A DNA stretch of 64,000 bases from Paramecium sonneborni (Eukaryota > Ciliophora > Oligohymenophorea > Peniculida > Parameciidae), in contig CAJJDN010000008.1 of assembly GCA_905182985.1 (NCBI GenBank), positions 391,740-455,739 of the forward strand, written 5' to 3'. A model generated the notes under the pieces. The model searched no databases. It had not been told where the DNA came from and saw only the letters and a list, made by a program, of their open reading frames with translations. Positions 51,201 through 63,661 of the stretch are shown here, one piece after another. The position numbers were made by a program, and so were the translations under genes. Position 1 is the first letter of the stretch, and every line of letters begins with the position of its first letter.

Positions 51201-52649
51201 GAAATAAGTAGAAAAAGATCCAGAAAATAGAATAGTTGGTGTATCTGATAATGATATTGATGTTCCAGAAAGTGATATCATGAGTGAAAAAACAAAAAAG
51301 ATTAAAGATTTAGATATATTAAAATATATGAAATTAACATTAGACTATGAAAAGTGTAATGATGCAATTATTGTTATGCAGTTTGAATAATATTATTAAG
51401 AAGTTAGATCTGCACTTAAAGATATCTTTTATCCTATGACTATTGTTTACACTTTATTTAAAGCATAAATATAATTACTAGATTCTGGTTATGATGGATT
51501 AACTATTTATATTGTTAGAATGTTTTTGAGTCTATATTTAATTATACTTTATTTTATAACAAGCAGACTCAAAAAATATAATATGCATAATTTAGATCTT
51601 GCTTTAACAGGGTTGTATTATGTTAGTGCTTTTCTAACTATGTTTTTTGTAACTTTTGATAATTAATAAAGATTTTTAATTTCAGATAATGCAGAAGCAT
51701 ATTTTTTTGCATTTTCAGCTGTTAATTAATAGTCATTAAAATTTAAATATATGTTTTTCTATATTTTATTACAGTAAGCAGCATGGTTTGTATAATTATT
51801 ATTACATGAACATAACAATTTATTAGTATTTATAGTTTTATCAACGATAATATTGGTTATTGTATCACATAATAATTTTGAATTAACAATAAAAAATTTT
51901 AATAGTGCTGCAAATGAAAATTTAAAAAAAGAATAAAGAGATTCATTATTAACAAATTTATTACCATCTCATATTTTGACTAGATTTTATTAAAATAGTA
52001 AAATAAAGTTAGAATTATCAGATGTATTAATAGATGCTACACTTTTATTTGCAGATATAAGTGGATTTACTGCATATTCAGCAAGTGTTCCAGCAGAATA
52101 AGTAGTTAAAATGTTAAGATAATTAATGACTTCATTTGATAAGGAATGTTTATAATAGAATGTATATAAAGTATATACAATTGGTGATTGTTATGTTGTA
52201 TTGGGTATAAATGATATGGAGTAAAGACATCCTGGTTAGGAGGCAAAAAATGTATTAGAAATGGGATTAGAAATGGTTGAAATAATTAAAAGAGTTAGAA
52301 GAGAAATAAACTTTTTAAATTTGAATATGAGAATAGGAATACATACAGTAATAAAGAATTAATATTTTAGGGTTAATTTTATGGAGGAATTATTGGTACT
52401 GATATTGTAAGATATGATATATTTGGTATTGATGCTGTTATAGCCAATAAGATGGAATCATAAGGAGAACCAGGTAAGGTTATGGTGAGTGAAGATACAA
52501 GAAGATTGATAAATATTCATTTCCCTAAAGAATATAATTTTACATACAACAAAGAAGTAGATATTCCAGTAGCTAAGAAAAAAGTACAAGCATATTTTGC
52601 AACAAAAGCTGATGTCTAAAATCGTTAAGATAACTCAAGATATATTTGA
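45206..52649 (+). CDS. Guanylyl cyclase fused to a P-type ATPase-like domain
   Basis: A 2455-residue membrane protein. N-terminal P4-ATPase-like half: membrane segments, phosphorylation motif IYDKTGTLTNTNT (near residue 374), a long low-complexity insert, and a hinge where P-type pumps have GDGxND but this reads TISDSVDDFNM. C-terminal half: two sets of spans each followed by a cyclase domain. C1 (from about 1650) contains KIETVGKTYMACSGL and GDTVNTASRM (catalytic Asn and Arg, purine-selecting Glu) but LEICEFDK in place of the first metal Asp. C2 (from about 2255) has LLFADISGFT and YTIGDCYVV with both metal Asp. This is the inverted arrangement known for Paramecium, Tetrahymena and Plasmodium guanylyl cyclases. 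Three introns only: 45329-45353, 50013-50040, 52348-52370. Confidence 0.93.
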
Positions 52650-52705
52650 TTATTTATAACATATATATTATGATTATAAAATGCTTAAAAAAATACAATC
52701 AATAT

Positions 52706-53248
52706 TCATATCCACCAATTTACTCCACCTAGTCCAATCTCATTCATTCTACCTTATATAATTTATTAAATCTAATCAGCTGTGTCAAAATTTAATTGAT
52801 TAACTTTAAATTTAATTTCTTCTCCTTTTATATAATAAAATTTCTTTTTATCACAGCAACAAATCCATACTTATTTTTCTTTATCAAATTTAGCATTTAA
52901 TAACTAATCCTTTGGAATAAATCCAAATAAACATTTTTTATTTATATTATTTTCTAAGAATTTTACAGTCAAACCTTCTTCTGTTTAATCATCTATTTTC
53001 CCATATATTAATTCAGACTAGATGGGTTGAAAACTTAGTATTTCAATAATAACAGAATATAAAATATCTCCATCTTAGATATGACCATCAGATGTTTTTA
53101 CACCAAGTATTTTGACACAATATCCATAATTTTTCAAAGGCCTATATTCATACTTTTCTTTTATTATTTTAATCAACATTTATTAATAATTATGTAAGTA
53201 TGTAGCACTAATTCCTATAACATCATTTAAAGTTATTATTTCAAACAT
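52706..53248 (-). CDS. RNA polymerase III subunit RPC25/RPC8
   Basis: Intronless, 180 residues. The RPB7/RPC25 fold is recognisable: MFEIITLNDVIGISATYL (tip domain start), the DGHIQDGDILYSVIIEILSFQP middle strand, GKIDDQTEEGLTVKF of the OB domain, and the terminal GLGGVNWW matching the GMGLVSWW ending of RPC25 rather than RPB7. Such subunits form the stalk with RPC17 and bind nascent RNA during transcription of tRNA and 5S genes. It converges with the guanylyl cyclase, 56 bp between stops. Confidence 0.75.
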
Positions 53249-53300
53249 TAATTTAATAATAAAATAAATTATTTATTATATTTATTGATTAAATGATAGA

Positions 53301-56300
53301 TCATTGACATTTATTAAATTTCTTCTGTTCATATAAATTATTTTATTTGACCTATTCACTTATTGCCCTTTCATTCCATTTATTAGATACAAGTTTAACT
53401 TCAGTTTCAAATTTACCAACTTGAGAAGGAGCGTTAATTTCCTTTATAATTGATCCTATTTTTATAATATATAAATACCATATTCATCACTTGTGATTAA
53501 TAATGAAAATTTAGAAGCCTCATCTAAATTAGATGAACTTAGAGAAGCATAATCAAATCTTCCTCTCTTAAATCAGTATAACCATCTTTATAGAATAATT
53601 CTTTTCCATTTTTCTCCTTAATATAGGCTTTCACATAAACTTTTGATAAATATTTTCCTTCAGAATCTGAAACCCTAATTTAACCATAATTTTCAATTAT
53701 CTAAACTTACAAAGATGTAGAATAATAACGATTTGATGTTCGTTTACTAATACCTTTTATTTAAATAATAAGATTAAATTTTCTTAGTTCTTCAGGAATA
53801 GTTACTGACTTTTTATAAGTCCTATAAAATAAATATTTTACAATCCTGGTTATTATTAAGCTTCTAATGTTGTCTCCAAAACAGAATTAAGTAAAACAAA
53901 TGCAAAATCTTCTTCATTCCAATTTAAGAATGGATTTCTTGAATATAAAATTTCTAAGTCTATTTTATAAAATTATATGACGACTTTATTTAAATTTGAA
54001 TATGTTATTTAAATTTGATTTCCTTCAATAGTTGATTATAAAGTTTCTTCTTTTTTGGCTTATTCAGTCTATTTCTATTTAACAGTAGTTTCAGTCTATA
54101 ATTTTTAATTCTCATCATCATCACCATCATACTCAGCCAATAAATTAGCTACATCATAAAAAATATTTCTCCAATGAATAATTGGATAATTTAAATATTT
54201 TTCACAGATTTCTCTTGCTTCACTAAAATTTGGATATCCTATATAAAAATCAAGATAGGCTGTGAAATAGTCATATTATAAGATGGCTTCACCTTAAGTA
54301 TCTACTTCAGTTATAGTTTTATATATTTAAATGGCTTCATTGATTCTCTCTTATAGCAATAGATAATAAATAAATCCTAATTTATCACTTAAACTATGTT
54401 TCGGTTTTTCAACTAAATAAGTCAAGAAATCAATATATTAATTTCTAAATTCGACATTTAAAATTCCTTTAGCTTCAGATGTTAGTTTATGAACTCTCTT
54501 TGAAATTAAAGGATAATATTCAAGCATTCTAATATTATTAACTTCAAATAGAGAACATTAGAAATATTTGAAAGTTTTATTAAATAATTCTTAACAATTA
54601 TTATGAAGGAATAATTCTTTCATGCTCTATTAATCAGCATGATATATTGAATATTTTAAAGTTTCATAATCATTGAATCTTCTCTTACGATAAATTGAAA
54701 TTACTTTCAAATAGAAATCTTTATCTTTTAATAAATATCTAATATCTTCAGCTTTGAATATATTTCTATTAAAAATATTTTTAGTTGCTAAGAAATTTAA
54801 AATATCATCCTTATTACCTTTGGCTAAGATATCTTCAATAGCTTCTAAATTTTTAATTGATTTTTATTCAATTACTTTCAATTAGCCTTCTTAAGCAACA
54901 CTTACAATTTAACCAAGTCTAGAAACATTTGCTGGATATACAGAAAATGTGCCAACTTTTGGGAAATAAAAAAGTATTCAATTCTTTAAGTTGTATATGG
55001 TTAACAATTAATTGTAAAAGACTTTGTATAAAATACTGTTTAAACAGGAATAGCACCATTAGGTAATTCTAATAAAACTTAGTAATCAGCTCTTGTTGAT
55101 GAACAATTAGTAATGATGACTTTACAGCCATAAATTTTATCAATTAAACATTCAGTTATATCATTTTCTAATTATAATTCTGGATCATCTTCTGATTTTA
55201 TAAATCTATCTTTTGGATCAAAAAATCTTTAAGCTATCAAAATGTCTTATCTTAATTATGCTTTGCTTTCTTTAATTTCTTTCATAAAAATAAAGCAGAA
55301 CATTTTGTGATGATTTCTACCCCCTTTCCTTCAAATTGTTTATATTCTTAAACTGGGGCTTCATTTGGTAAACTAATTAGTGCTAAAACAGCAATTATTT
55401 CAGTTGAGTTATTTATAGAATGCATAAATTTTGAAGACAAAAAATCTTCTTTTAATATACCTTTAGTAATTGAATGATTAACTAAATCAATATAGAATCC
55501 ATTTAAATGAACTAAAGATTAGAAATTTTCCTTCTAACATCCAATGCTATAATGTTTTTCACCATATTCTTTAGTTTTTTCAATATTTTTGAAATTTTCA
55601 ATGAATTAAGATCTTTTTTCTCTATAATAAATATCATCACTATCATTTCTATCTTTTGAGAATGAATCCATCTAAAACCTACATGATCCAACTGTTTATG
55701 TTTACATACAAGCATACTCGTAATCTTATTCCCTTCTTTATAGTGGTTAAAATTGCAATGCTTAATTATTCATCTTCATCATCATTTAATTGTTTTGAAA
55801 TGATAATTATGGTTGTTTTAGAGCTTATTGTTATATTAACACATTTTTAGATTAAAATACTTCAAATTTTTTCCTCATCAGCTTCTATTTTAGCACCCAA
55901 AATAGTATCAAAATATTTCTTAAATAATTTTTAATCAATAATATTCTATTTATTCATATTTTCTAAATAAGATACTATTTATTTTGCATCTTCCATTTAA
56001 TTTGATATTTCGGCAAAGTAAATTACCAATAATGCTTATTCTAAAGCATTTAAATAAGAAATCTTTTACATTGATCCATAATATTTTAACATTTCATCAT
56101 CTTTTAATAAGAAATAGTCAATAAAACTTTTCTCTATTTTATTTCTTATATAACTCTCTGTGTAAGTTTCGAAAAATGCTGAATCCTTAAAGTAAATAAA
56201 TAAATTCAATTCATCACACTAATGTTTATCATATAACTTATGCTTTTGTTCTGAGCTTTGTTAATACCATTTTACTAAGAATTCCCAATTTTATAACTTT

Positions 56301-59300
56301 TTATATTCCATGTTATCTCCTTTAGCTTTTATCAATTCTTTCAATATGATGAACATTTTATCTAACGAATCTATTAACTTGATTTCTGTTGATGTTAAAT
56401 CTTGAACTTAAATAGTAACATTTTTTTGTACATTAGATGAGTTTCTATAAATTGAATAGAATTTATCTTTCTACATTGTAGATTGATGAGCTAAATCTCT
56501 AGTTTCCACTATTTCATTTTCATTCATATTTTTCTTTATAGGAGCCTTCTTGTTTTAATTATTCACCTTCAGTTTTTGTTTCTCTAATTTATTATCTCTT
56601 CAATAAAAATTGAGGTTTTTCAAGTGTATTTCCAATATATCTCTCTTATGTCTTTCGATTTATAACATATTTTTGTTCATCTGACAATTCCTTATTTGAT
56701 TAGAATACATTACTATACAAATTTATAGAGAATTCTTCAGATCTATCTCTATATATCAATTTATGGATTTAATTCACTTATTGATCAAATTGTTCATATA
56801 AAAAGGATGTTGCATAAGCAAATATTTACACTTTTTATTTTGACTTTATATTACCGGTGATTTTTGTTTCATGTTCTTCTTTTTTTTAATTAATTTGTGA
56901 AATAGCAACTAATTGATCTAAACCTTTTTCAATTACTAATTGATTCTAATATTAAATAATATTAGTTTCTTTCCATTATTCACTATCTATAACATTAATG
57001 TGAATTGTATTTCTATCCTTTACAAATTATAATTCATAATTTCCTTTATTTTCTAATTTAAATGAAATAAATTAGTCTTAAATTTTAATTTAATCAGTTA
57101 AACTTTTAATGATAGTTGTTCCAAAAACTTGATAAAGAACTAATGGATTCTTTATATCCTCATCATAATAATATGGTAAATTAATTTCCTATCCTGGTAA
57201 TACTGTTAATTTTGATGGATAAGATATTTAACTTTTTTAATTTATTGTTCATTATTTCTACAATACAACTATATCCCCAACACTTTTGACATCTGAAACA
57301 ATAGAACTTACATTTTTCAAACTTCCCAAATAAACTCTACCTTTATCATCAGTAGTGAACTATCTATTATCACTTAAATTAAAGGATGATAATTCAAATT
57401 TAATATTAATTTATAGTCCTCTTTTTGGTTCACCAATTTTTTCCAACAATGCAAATTTAATATCCGTTTATTGAATCATATTTCAATAACTAATTACAAA
57501 ATGCTGAATTTCCCTCTAGATTGTTAATATTGATAATATGGGATTATTCAAGTTATTCTTCCTTCTTATTATCTTATTTATGCATTCTTGTTATCTTTCC
57601 ACTGATTTTAATTTCAATTGTTTTTAATTTAGATGTAATCGGAAATTAAACTTCAAATGGTTTATCATTTTCTAATTTAATATTATCAAATGGTAATGTT
57701 GTTGGAACATCAGCATCATTTATACTTGTTACTTATATCTTTTATTCTTAAAGTAATGCTAATCCAGCCTCAGTTCCATTTACAAATAGTTTTGGAATTA
57801 TAACTGCTTTAGCTTAACTTCCCATTACAATCAATTTCATTTAATTATTTTAAATCAATCAAAATTTCTGATAGATTTTTCATTTAAAATATTTTAACCT
57901 TTTTGCAGCAAAGATTCACCAGCCACCAAAAATGCACATTTTAATTGATACTATTCTTACTATAGAAAAACAGTTGTAAATTCAGCAAAATTATCATGAA
58001 CAATAACTGCATTGTATTATTGATCTTTTTAGCCAAAGGGAATCAATATTTCTTTTCTTTATTAATCCATATTGTAAAATTTCTTATCAATCCAAATTCC
58101 TGTTTTTTCACCTGCACATAATTCAAAATTCTCATTAAAAATTTAGAATCTATGACCAGCTGATGTCATTGTTTCTCTTAATTAAAGTCTTCCTTTCTTT
58201 ATAAATGCCCTTGATAATATTCCATTACCAATAAATTCTACTATAAATATACCTCTTTAAATGTTTGTTATAGTTTAAAATTCAAATTCTTTAATAACTT
58301 TTTAAACCGGTGGATAGGTGTAAGTAAAATCAGTTTCTTCAAATGCAATTATATATCTAAGTTGATTGAAGTATCTAATTATTATTATTTTTATAAATAA
58401 TAATTTTCAGAATTTAATTCAAATATTTTAATATTTAATTTTGGAATATTCTTAAGTTCAACATATAATTTAACTAAATCTCCATGTTTAAAATACATTT
58501 AATTAAATGAGCATATAGTCAATAATTTACTTAAGTTCATCTCTTCTATCTCCTAATTTGATAAAATAAATATTTTATAATTCTTGACCTTGATACAATT
58601 TAACTCTTGCTTGAATTTTTTTTAAATATTTAGTCTCCATATATTACTCTAAAATGGCTAATTCATCATTCTTTTCCAAATATTTTATTAAGTATTTTTC
58701 GATTAATTAATCTATATCCATCCATCTTCTTGTGTTAAACTTATGATATTCATGCCAGCATTATTAATATTTTCTCCTATTATTTCCTATAAATGTTAAA
58801 TATTTTTGATTAACTGAATTATAATTTTATTTTGGATCTTTTAAGAAATCCAAAAATAAATCAAAATCATATATATTAAATTCAATTCCTAAAAAATATG
58901 AATTCATTCTTTACCTATTTATAATAATTCATAAAGGATTTAATCATTAAATGATTTAAATTTTGAAGGTAGAGTATTTTATACATTTTTGATATTTTAT
59001 AAAATTTATTTTTTTTCATCTTCAGTTAATTTAGAATATTAGATATTTTTTAGATCATACTAGAGTTTTTTAAGATAGTACTCTCCAACAAATTCTTAAT
59101 TTTCTAAAAAGTACTTATTTAATTGAAGTAATTCTTCCATTTATTATAAACTCAATTTTCTAAAATGATCTTAAGAAAAATTATTCTTAAAATCTTAAAA
59201 ACAATATAATTAATTATAGAATTCAGGTATTCCAGGAAAACTTAAAAAATTTAAATTATAAATACTCGATAATTTCATTACCAACATTTTATAAGTATTT

Positions 59301-59881
59301 TTTTATTACATTTTAAGAGCTTGTAGCGATTTTATCAATATCTAAAGATCCATATAATTTTGGCTTGAGAGAAGCAAATCCTACTTCTGTATAAGCATTT
59401 TTTAAGCCTTTGCTAATTTCAAAAATAGTTTCATCTAATTTTGATATGCCAGCTGTCATTTACTAGTTTAGCCCTACAGATTGCGCTGTTTGATTACATC
59501 CCTAAAATAAAAAATAACTGTTACCCTTGCAATGAAAGGTGCTGCATGATTAAAAGTAAATTTTAAGTATTTTTAATTGATTTAATCAACTATATCCTTT
59601 TATCGCTACTAAATTTCTTGAGATGGAGTTTAGCTACTTAAATAATCATACTCCAAAAATAAAGCTCTCAAATTAGTTTTCTGTGAAAGCTATGTTTGCA
59701 TGTTTTTATTAGCTAACAATTATTATTTCTATTCTGAAGTTAGTTGATATCCATGTTCATTGAAGATCTTTAAAAAAAAATAATAATAATATTGGTCTGC
59801 GCCTTTGATAAGTTTTCCTATTGTTTCATCTTTGGACAATAAAAGTTGGTCTTCTAACAATGATAAATTTTGAGTCGACAT
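53301..59881 (-). pseudogene. Giant conserved protein with alpha-macroglobulin-like and repeat regions, frame broken many times
   Basis: About 6.6 kb encodes a protein of about 2,100 residues in pieces. In order: MSTQNLSLLEDQLL; FTFNHAAPFIARGCNQTAQS; KNAYTEVGFASLKPKLYGS; YFKHGDLVKLYVELK; RGIFIVEFIGNG and KKGRLQLRETMTSAGH; beta-rich MG-like strands; LYDKHQCDELNLFIYFKDSAFF; TPR-like helices; HWRNIFYDVANL; and C-terminal YTDLR...DYASLSSSN with SDEYGSIIKEINAP. The order suits a conserved giant protist protein family that I recognise only by pattern and cannot name. Frame jumps lie near 59244, 58350, 57880, 56529, 55867, 55286, 54968 and 53565. Introns such as 30 nt near 57240 and 23 nt near 53465 are genuine. 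No intron repairs most jumps. Decay or sequence errors remain possible. Confidence 0.6.
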
Positions 59882-60369
59882 TTTTAATAGATATTTAATC
59901 TTAATTAAATCATAATCAATAGAAATAAGTTTAATATGGATTTTTTTAAATAAAATTCTATTAAAAATCTTTAATAATTTTCTTTAATTCTATTTATTTA
60001 TATAATTTAAATTCATATTGAAAAAATTATAAATCGTGATATAAACATTTTATAGTTTTGAATATATAAATTATTTTTTTATTTAGTAATAAATATAGTA
60101 GGAATTGAAATATAAGAAGATTTTTGAATAAGTGTAAATTATATGTTATAAATAATATATTAAAATATTTTTAAAGACATAAATTATAAATTAGTATGTA
60201 AATTTAAAGATTATAAAAAATAAGAAATTTATTGAAACTTGTTAAAATGGAAATGAAAGAAGCAACATAAAATGAGGAAGGAAAGAGTAAATGAAATAAT
60301 TATGATAATTATGATATAATGTATTTTGCAATATAATTAAATGAATGTTGTCGTTAATTTATTATTTGA
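59882..60369. other. Divergent intergenic region
   Basis: About 490 bp of A/T-rich sequence between the giant protein (minus) and the ULK-like kinase (plus). It should contain both promoters. No coding frame or RNA gene recognised. Confidence 0.5.
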
Positions 60370-62454
60370 ATGTTAATCAATCGCTGTTATTATCCTGAAA
60401 CTCGTAAAGCAATCGATCACTATAGTTATGCTCTGAATGAAGAAATAGGAAGGGGATTTAGTAGCAAAGTATATAGAGGGAGAGATGAGAATAGTTAAAT
60501 GACAGTGGCTGTTAAAGTATGATATTAATTTGTAAGACAAGGTAATTGATATGAAGATGGTTAAACAGAGCATTCATGCTACATTACTAAAGAATGAAAT
60601 AAATGCTCTGAAATCATTTAACTCAAAGAACATACTAAAATTGTATGATGTTTTTTAAACACAGAATAATACATACATCATAACAGAGTATTGCGATTCT
60701 GGAGATTTGAGTGGAGTGATAAAAAAGAGAGGAAGAATTGATGAACCAGAAGCATTGCGAATCATGAATGATATAATCACAGGATTATTAGAAATAAATT
60801 AAAAAGGTTACATTCATAGAGACATAAAGCCAGCAAATATATTGATAGAGAAATAGACTCCAAAAATAGCAGATTTTGGTTTTGCTGTATAAATAAACAG
60901 TATGGAAGTGAAACAATAAGGAAGACATTATAATGTAGGGACTCCATTATACATGTCTCCTTAGGCCTTAAGATAATAAGGTCATACAGAAAAAGGAGAT
61001 GTTTGGGCTATGGGAGTAATGTTTTTTGAAATGTTATTTGGATAAACTCCATATACAGCTTAAACAGAATAAGGATTGCTAACAGCAATATTGCATCATC
61101 ATCTTGTTATACCTTCTCATCCTTAAATTTCAGATGCTTCAAAAGATTTCATTCGTAGATGTCTTTGTATAGATGAGAATCAGAGAATGAGAGTCAAAGA
61201 TATGTCCACTCATGCCATATATTCACAATTCTCTTAACCTGTTTATAAACCTATTCCATTATAAACTTAATAATCATCCAATATACCAACACCTGCAACC
61301 CGAACTCCAATAATAAATAAGGATAGATCTTAGAGTTAAGGAGTCAGAGATTTCTAATCCAGACCTAAATGTCAGGTATTCCTTGCATAATAATTTAAGA
61401 CATAAATTCATAATGATAGTAAAGTAAGTAAGAGATGTCCTTCAGAGATGTATCATCTACCAAATCCACCTACTACTGTTATTGAACCTCCTACTTCTGA
61501 TCCTATGAGATCTAAAAGTCAAAAAAAAATTACTGAATCACGAAAGACCATAACTCAAGATAACTAATTCGAAAAAAGAAGTTTTAAAAAAAATAATACT
61601 GTTCTTTAAGAGTATTCTATAATATTATATTTAGACGATCTCTTAATGTCCAAACTCAACCCTCTTAAAATACAACACCTGTTTAATCACCTATTAAATT
61701 CAAATCAAATAACGATATTTTATTTGCCTAAATTAATTACTGTAGATTTCTATACAAATTCTCTTAATAAATCATTAATTCAAGGTAAATTAATTTATCA
61801 AATGGTTTAAAAGAGAAATTGTTATTTTTAATGGCTAAGAACATTGCCATGAAAATCTCTAAACTTCATACCATTATTGATAAAGAGAATTCTAAAGATA
61901 ATACCTTCTAACTTGAAGATTTCGATGTGTATAGAAAGGCTGAATCCTTTTAAAAGTTTAGTTAAGCTATTGCAGAATATAACGAAAACTATAAAAGATA
62001 TTTTGATAAAACTTATTAAATGATAGTTAACAAAAGTAATATTTTTTTAACTTATTTACAAAGATCTTCCTCAAGATAAAAAGTTTGAAGCTTTATTTGA
62101 TAAAGATTTGAGTGAATTCGAAAGTTTCTATTTTATAACTTAATCATATCTTAGGTAGGCTTTGTAAGAATTAAAGAATGAGTTTCCAAACTCTAATTCT
62201 GATTCAGATACCTTTCTACCAGAAGAGGTAAATATTTTTCATATTATAAATAGTTTAATTTCAATTATTTTATGAGTCAGTAATTATGCAATTATTTACT
62301 AATTTGTCACTGTACTCTCTAAAATATGAATGATTATAAGAAATTCTCTAAGACATTAAAAATTGATTAGATGGTTGATTAGAAATAAAATAGATGCACT
62401 TATAGACAAGTTGAAGATCTAAGAAATAAAATATAAGAATTAGTTTCTAAGTGA
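60370..62454 (+). CDS. ULK/ATG1-like serine/threonine kinase
   Basis: Kinase of about 650 residues. N-lobe: IGRGFSSKVYRGRD and VAVKVIDMKMV (formed across the 25-nt intron 60517-60541). C-lobe: EYCDSGDLSGVIKKRG, IHRDIKPANILI, ADFGFAVQI, GTPLYMSPQAL and DVWAMGVMFFEML, all matching the ULK/ATG1 family and complete for catalysis. A Ser/Thr/Pro-rich linker (residues 280-440) and a helical C-terminal region follow. Introns at about 61777, 62036 and 62228 keep the exon sum in phase; a 24-nt in-phase intron near 61377 is likely. One 23-nt GT-AG stretch near 61612 can be read either way. Autophagy initiation is the best-known ULK role, but ciliates have several ULK-like kinases, including Fused-type ciliary ones. 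Confidence 0.82.
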
Positions 62455-62495
62455 TTTTGATTTGTAAATTTATATTACATTTTTATATTTAATTT

Positions 62496-63616
62496 ATGAA
62501 ATAATAATAAGGAGTTGTTGTTGTTTAACCCAAATATTATGCCACATTCAATCAGACTCAACCACCATCATATTGGGATTATGAAAATGCAAAAATTGAA
62601 TATGGGTACATTTCAATTCTCAAATTTAAGATCAGAAGAACCATATGAAGCTATTTGCAAAATTGGAAGAGGCAAATATTCTGAAGTCTTTGAAGGTGTT
62701 GATAATCGAAATGGAATGAAAGTAGTTCTTAAAGTCCTTAAACCTGTAAAGAAAAGAAAAATACGTAGAGAAGTTCGCATCCTTTAAGTCTTAAAAGGTG
62801 GCACTAATATTATTGATCTTCTAGATGTAGTCAGAGATGAAAATTATAAAATTCCAACTCTAGTAAAATTATCTACTTAACTTAGATTTTCCCTTATATG
62901 GAGAATACAGATTTTAGAAGCATGTTTCCTAAATTAACTGATAATGACATTAAGCATTATCTATATGAATTGTTAAAAGTAAACTAAAACTTAAAATAGG
63001 CTTTAGATTATGCTCATTAAAGAGGTATTTTTCATAGAGATGTAAAACCTTAAAATATTATTGTTAATCCAAAGACAAGAACATTAAAATTAATAGACTG
63101 GGGATTGGCAGAATTTTATCATCCTTCTTAAGATTACAATGTTCGAGTAGCCTCAAGATATTTTAAAGGTCCAGAATTATTAGTAGATTATTTATTTTAT
63201 GATTACTCATTGGATATTTGGAGTACTGGGGCAATGTTTGCATCTATGGTAAAGAGATATAAATTCAATTTAGATTTTCAAAAAAGAGCCGTTCTTTTAA
63301 GGGAATGATAATTACGATCAATTAGTTAAGATTGCAAAAGTATTAGGAACAGATGGGTTAAAATAATATGTAAAAAAATACAACATAAAATTGGATAATG
63401 CTTACAATGGACTCTTACTTAAGTATAAATTGATTAATATATTTTTGTTATCCAAAACAAGATTGGTTATCTTTTGTTCATTAAGAAAATGCTCACTTAT
63501 GTAGTTTGGATGCTATAGATTTATTATCAAAAATGTTACTTTATGATCATGCAGAAAGAATCACTCCAAAAGATGCTATGTTACATCCATATTTTGCAGA
63601 ATTAAAAAAAAATTGA
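62496..63616 (+). CDS. Casein kinase II catalytic subunit alpha (one-base frame break near the 3' end)
   Basis: CK2 alpha hallmarks: [25 protein letters not shown], the basic [17 protein letters not shown] cluster, [24 protein letters not shown], the CK2-type [28 protein letters not shown] and [16 protein letters not shown]. Introns 62606-62630, 62863-62885, 62979-62999 and 63249-63273 are certain. After NGLLL the conserved [18 protein letters not shown] is one base out of phase: removing one T from the run at 63442-63446 restores it, and the exon sum is one base over a multiple of three. Otherwise complete. Essential nuclear/cytosolic kinase working with a beta subunit not in this window. 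Confidence 0.88.
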
Positions 63617-63661
63617 ATGATATAATAAATATATTAAATATATATATATATATTATTAAAA

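Noticed and set aside
59224..59881. The first 650 bp of the giant locus as a separate small gene
   Set aside because: Its sequence runs on, after one base shift at 59244-59249, into the next block in the order expected for one conserved protein.
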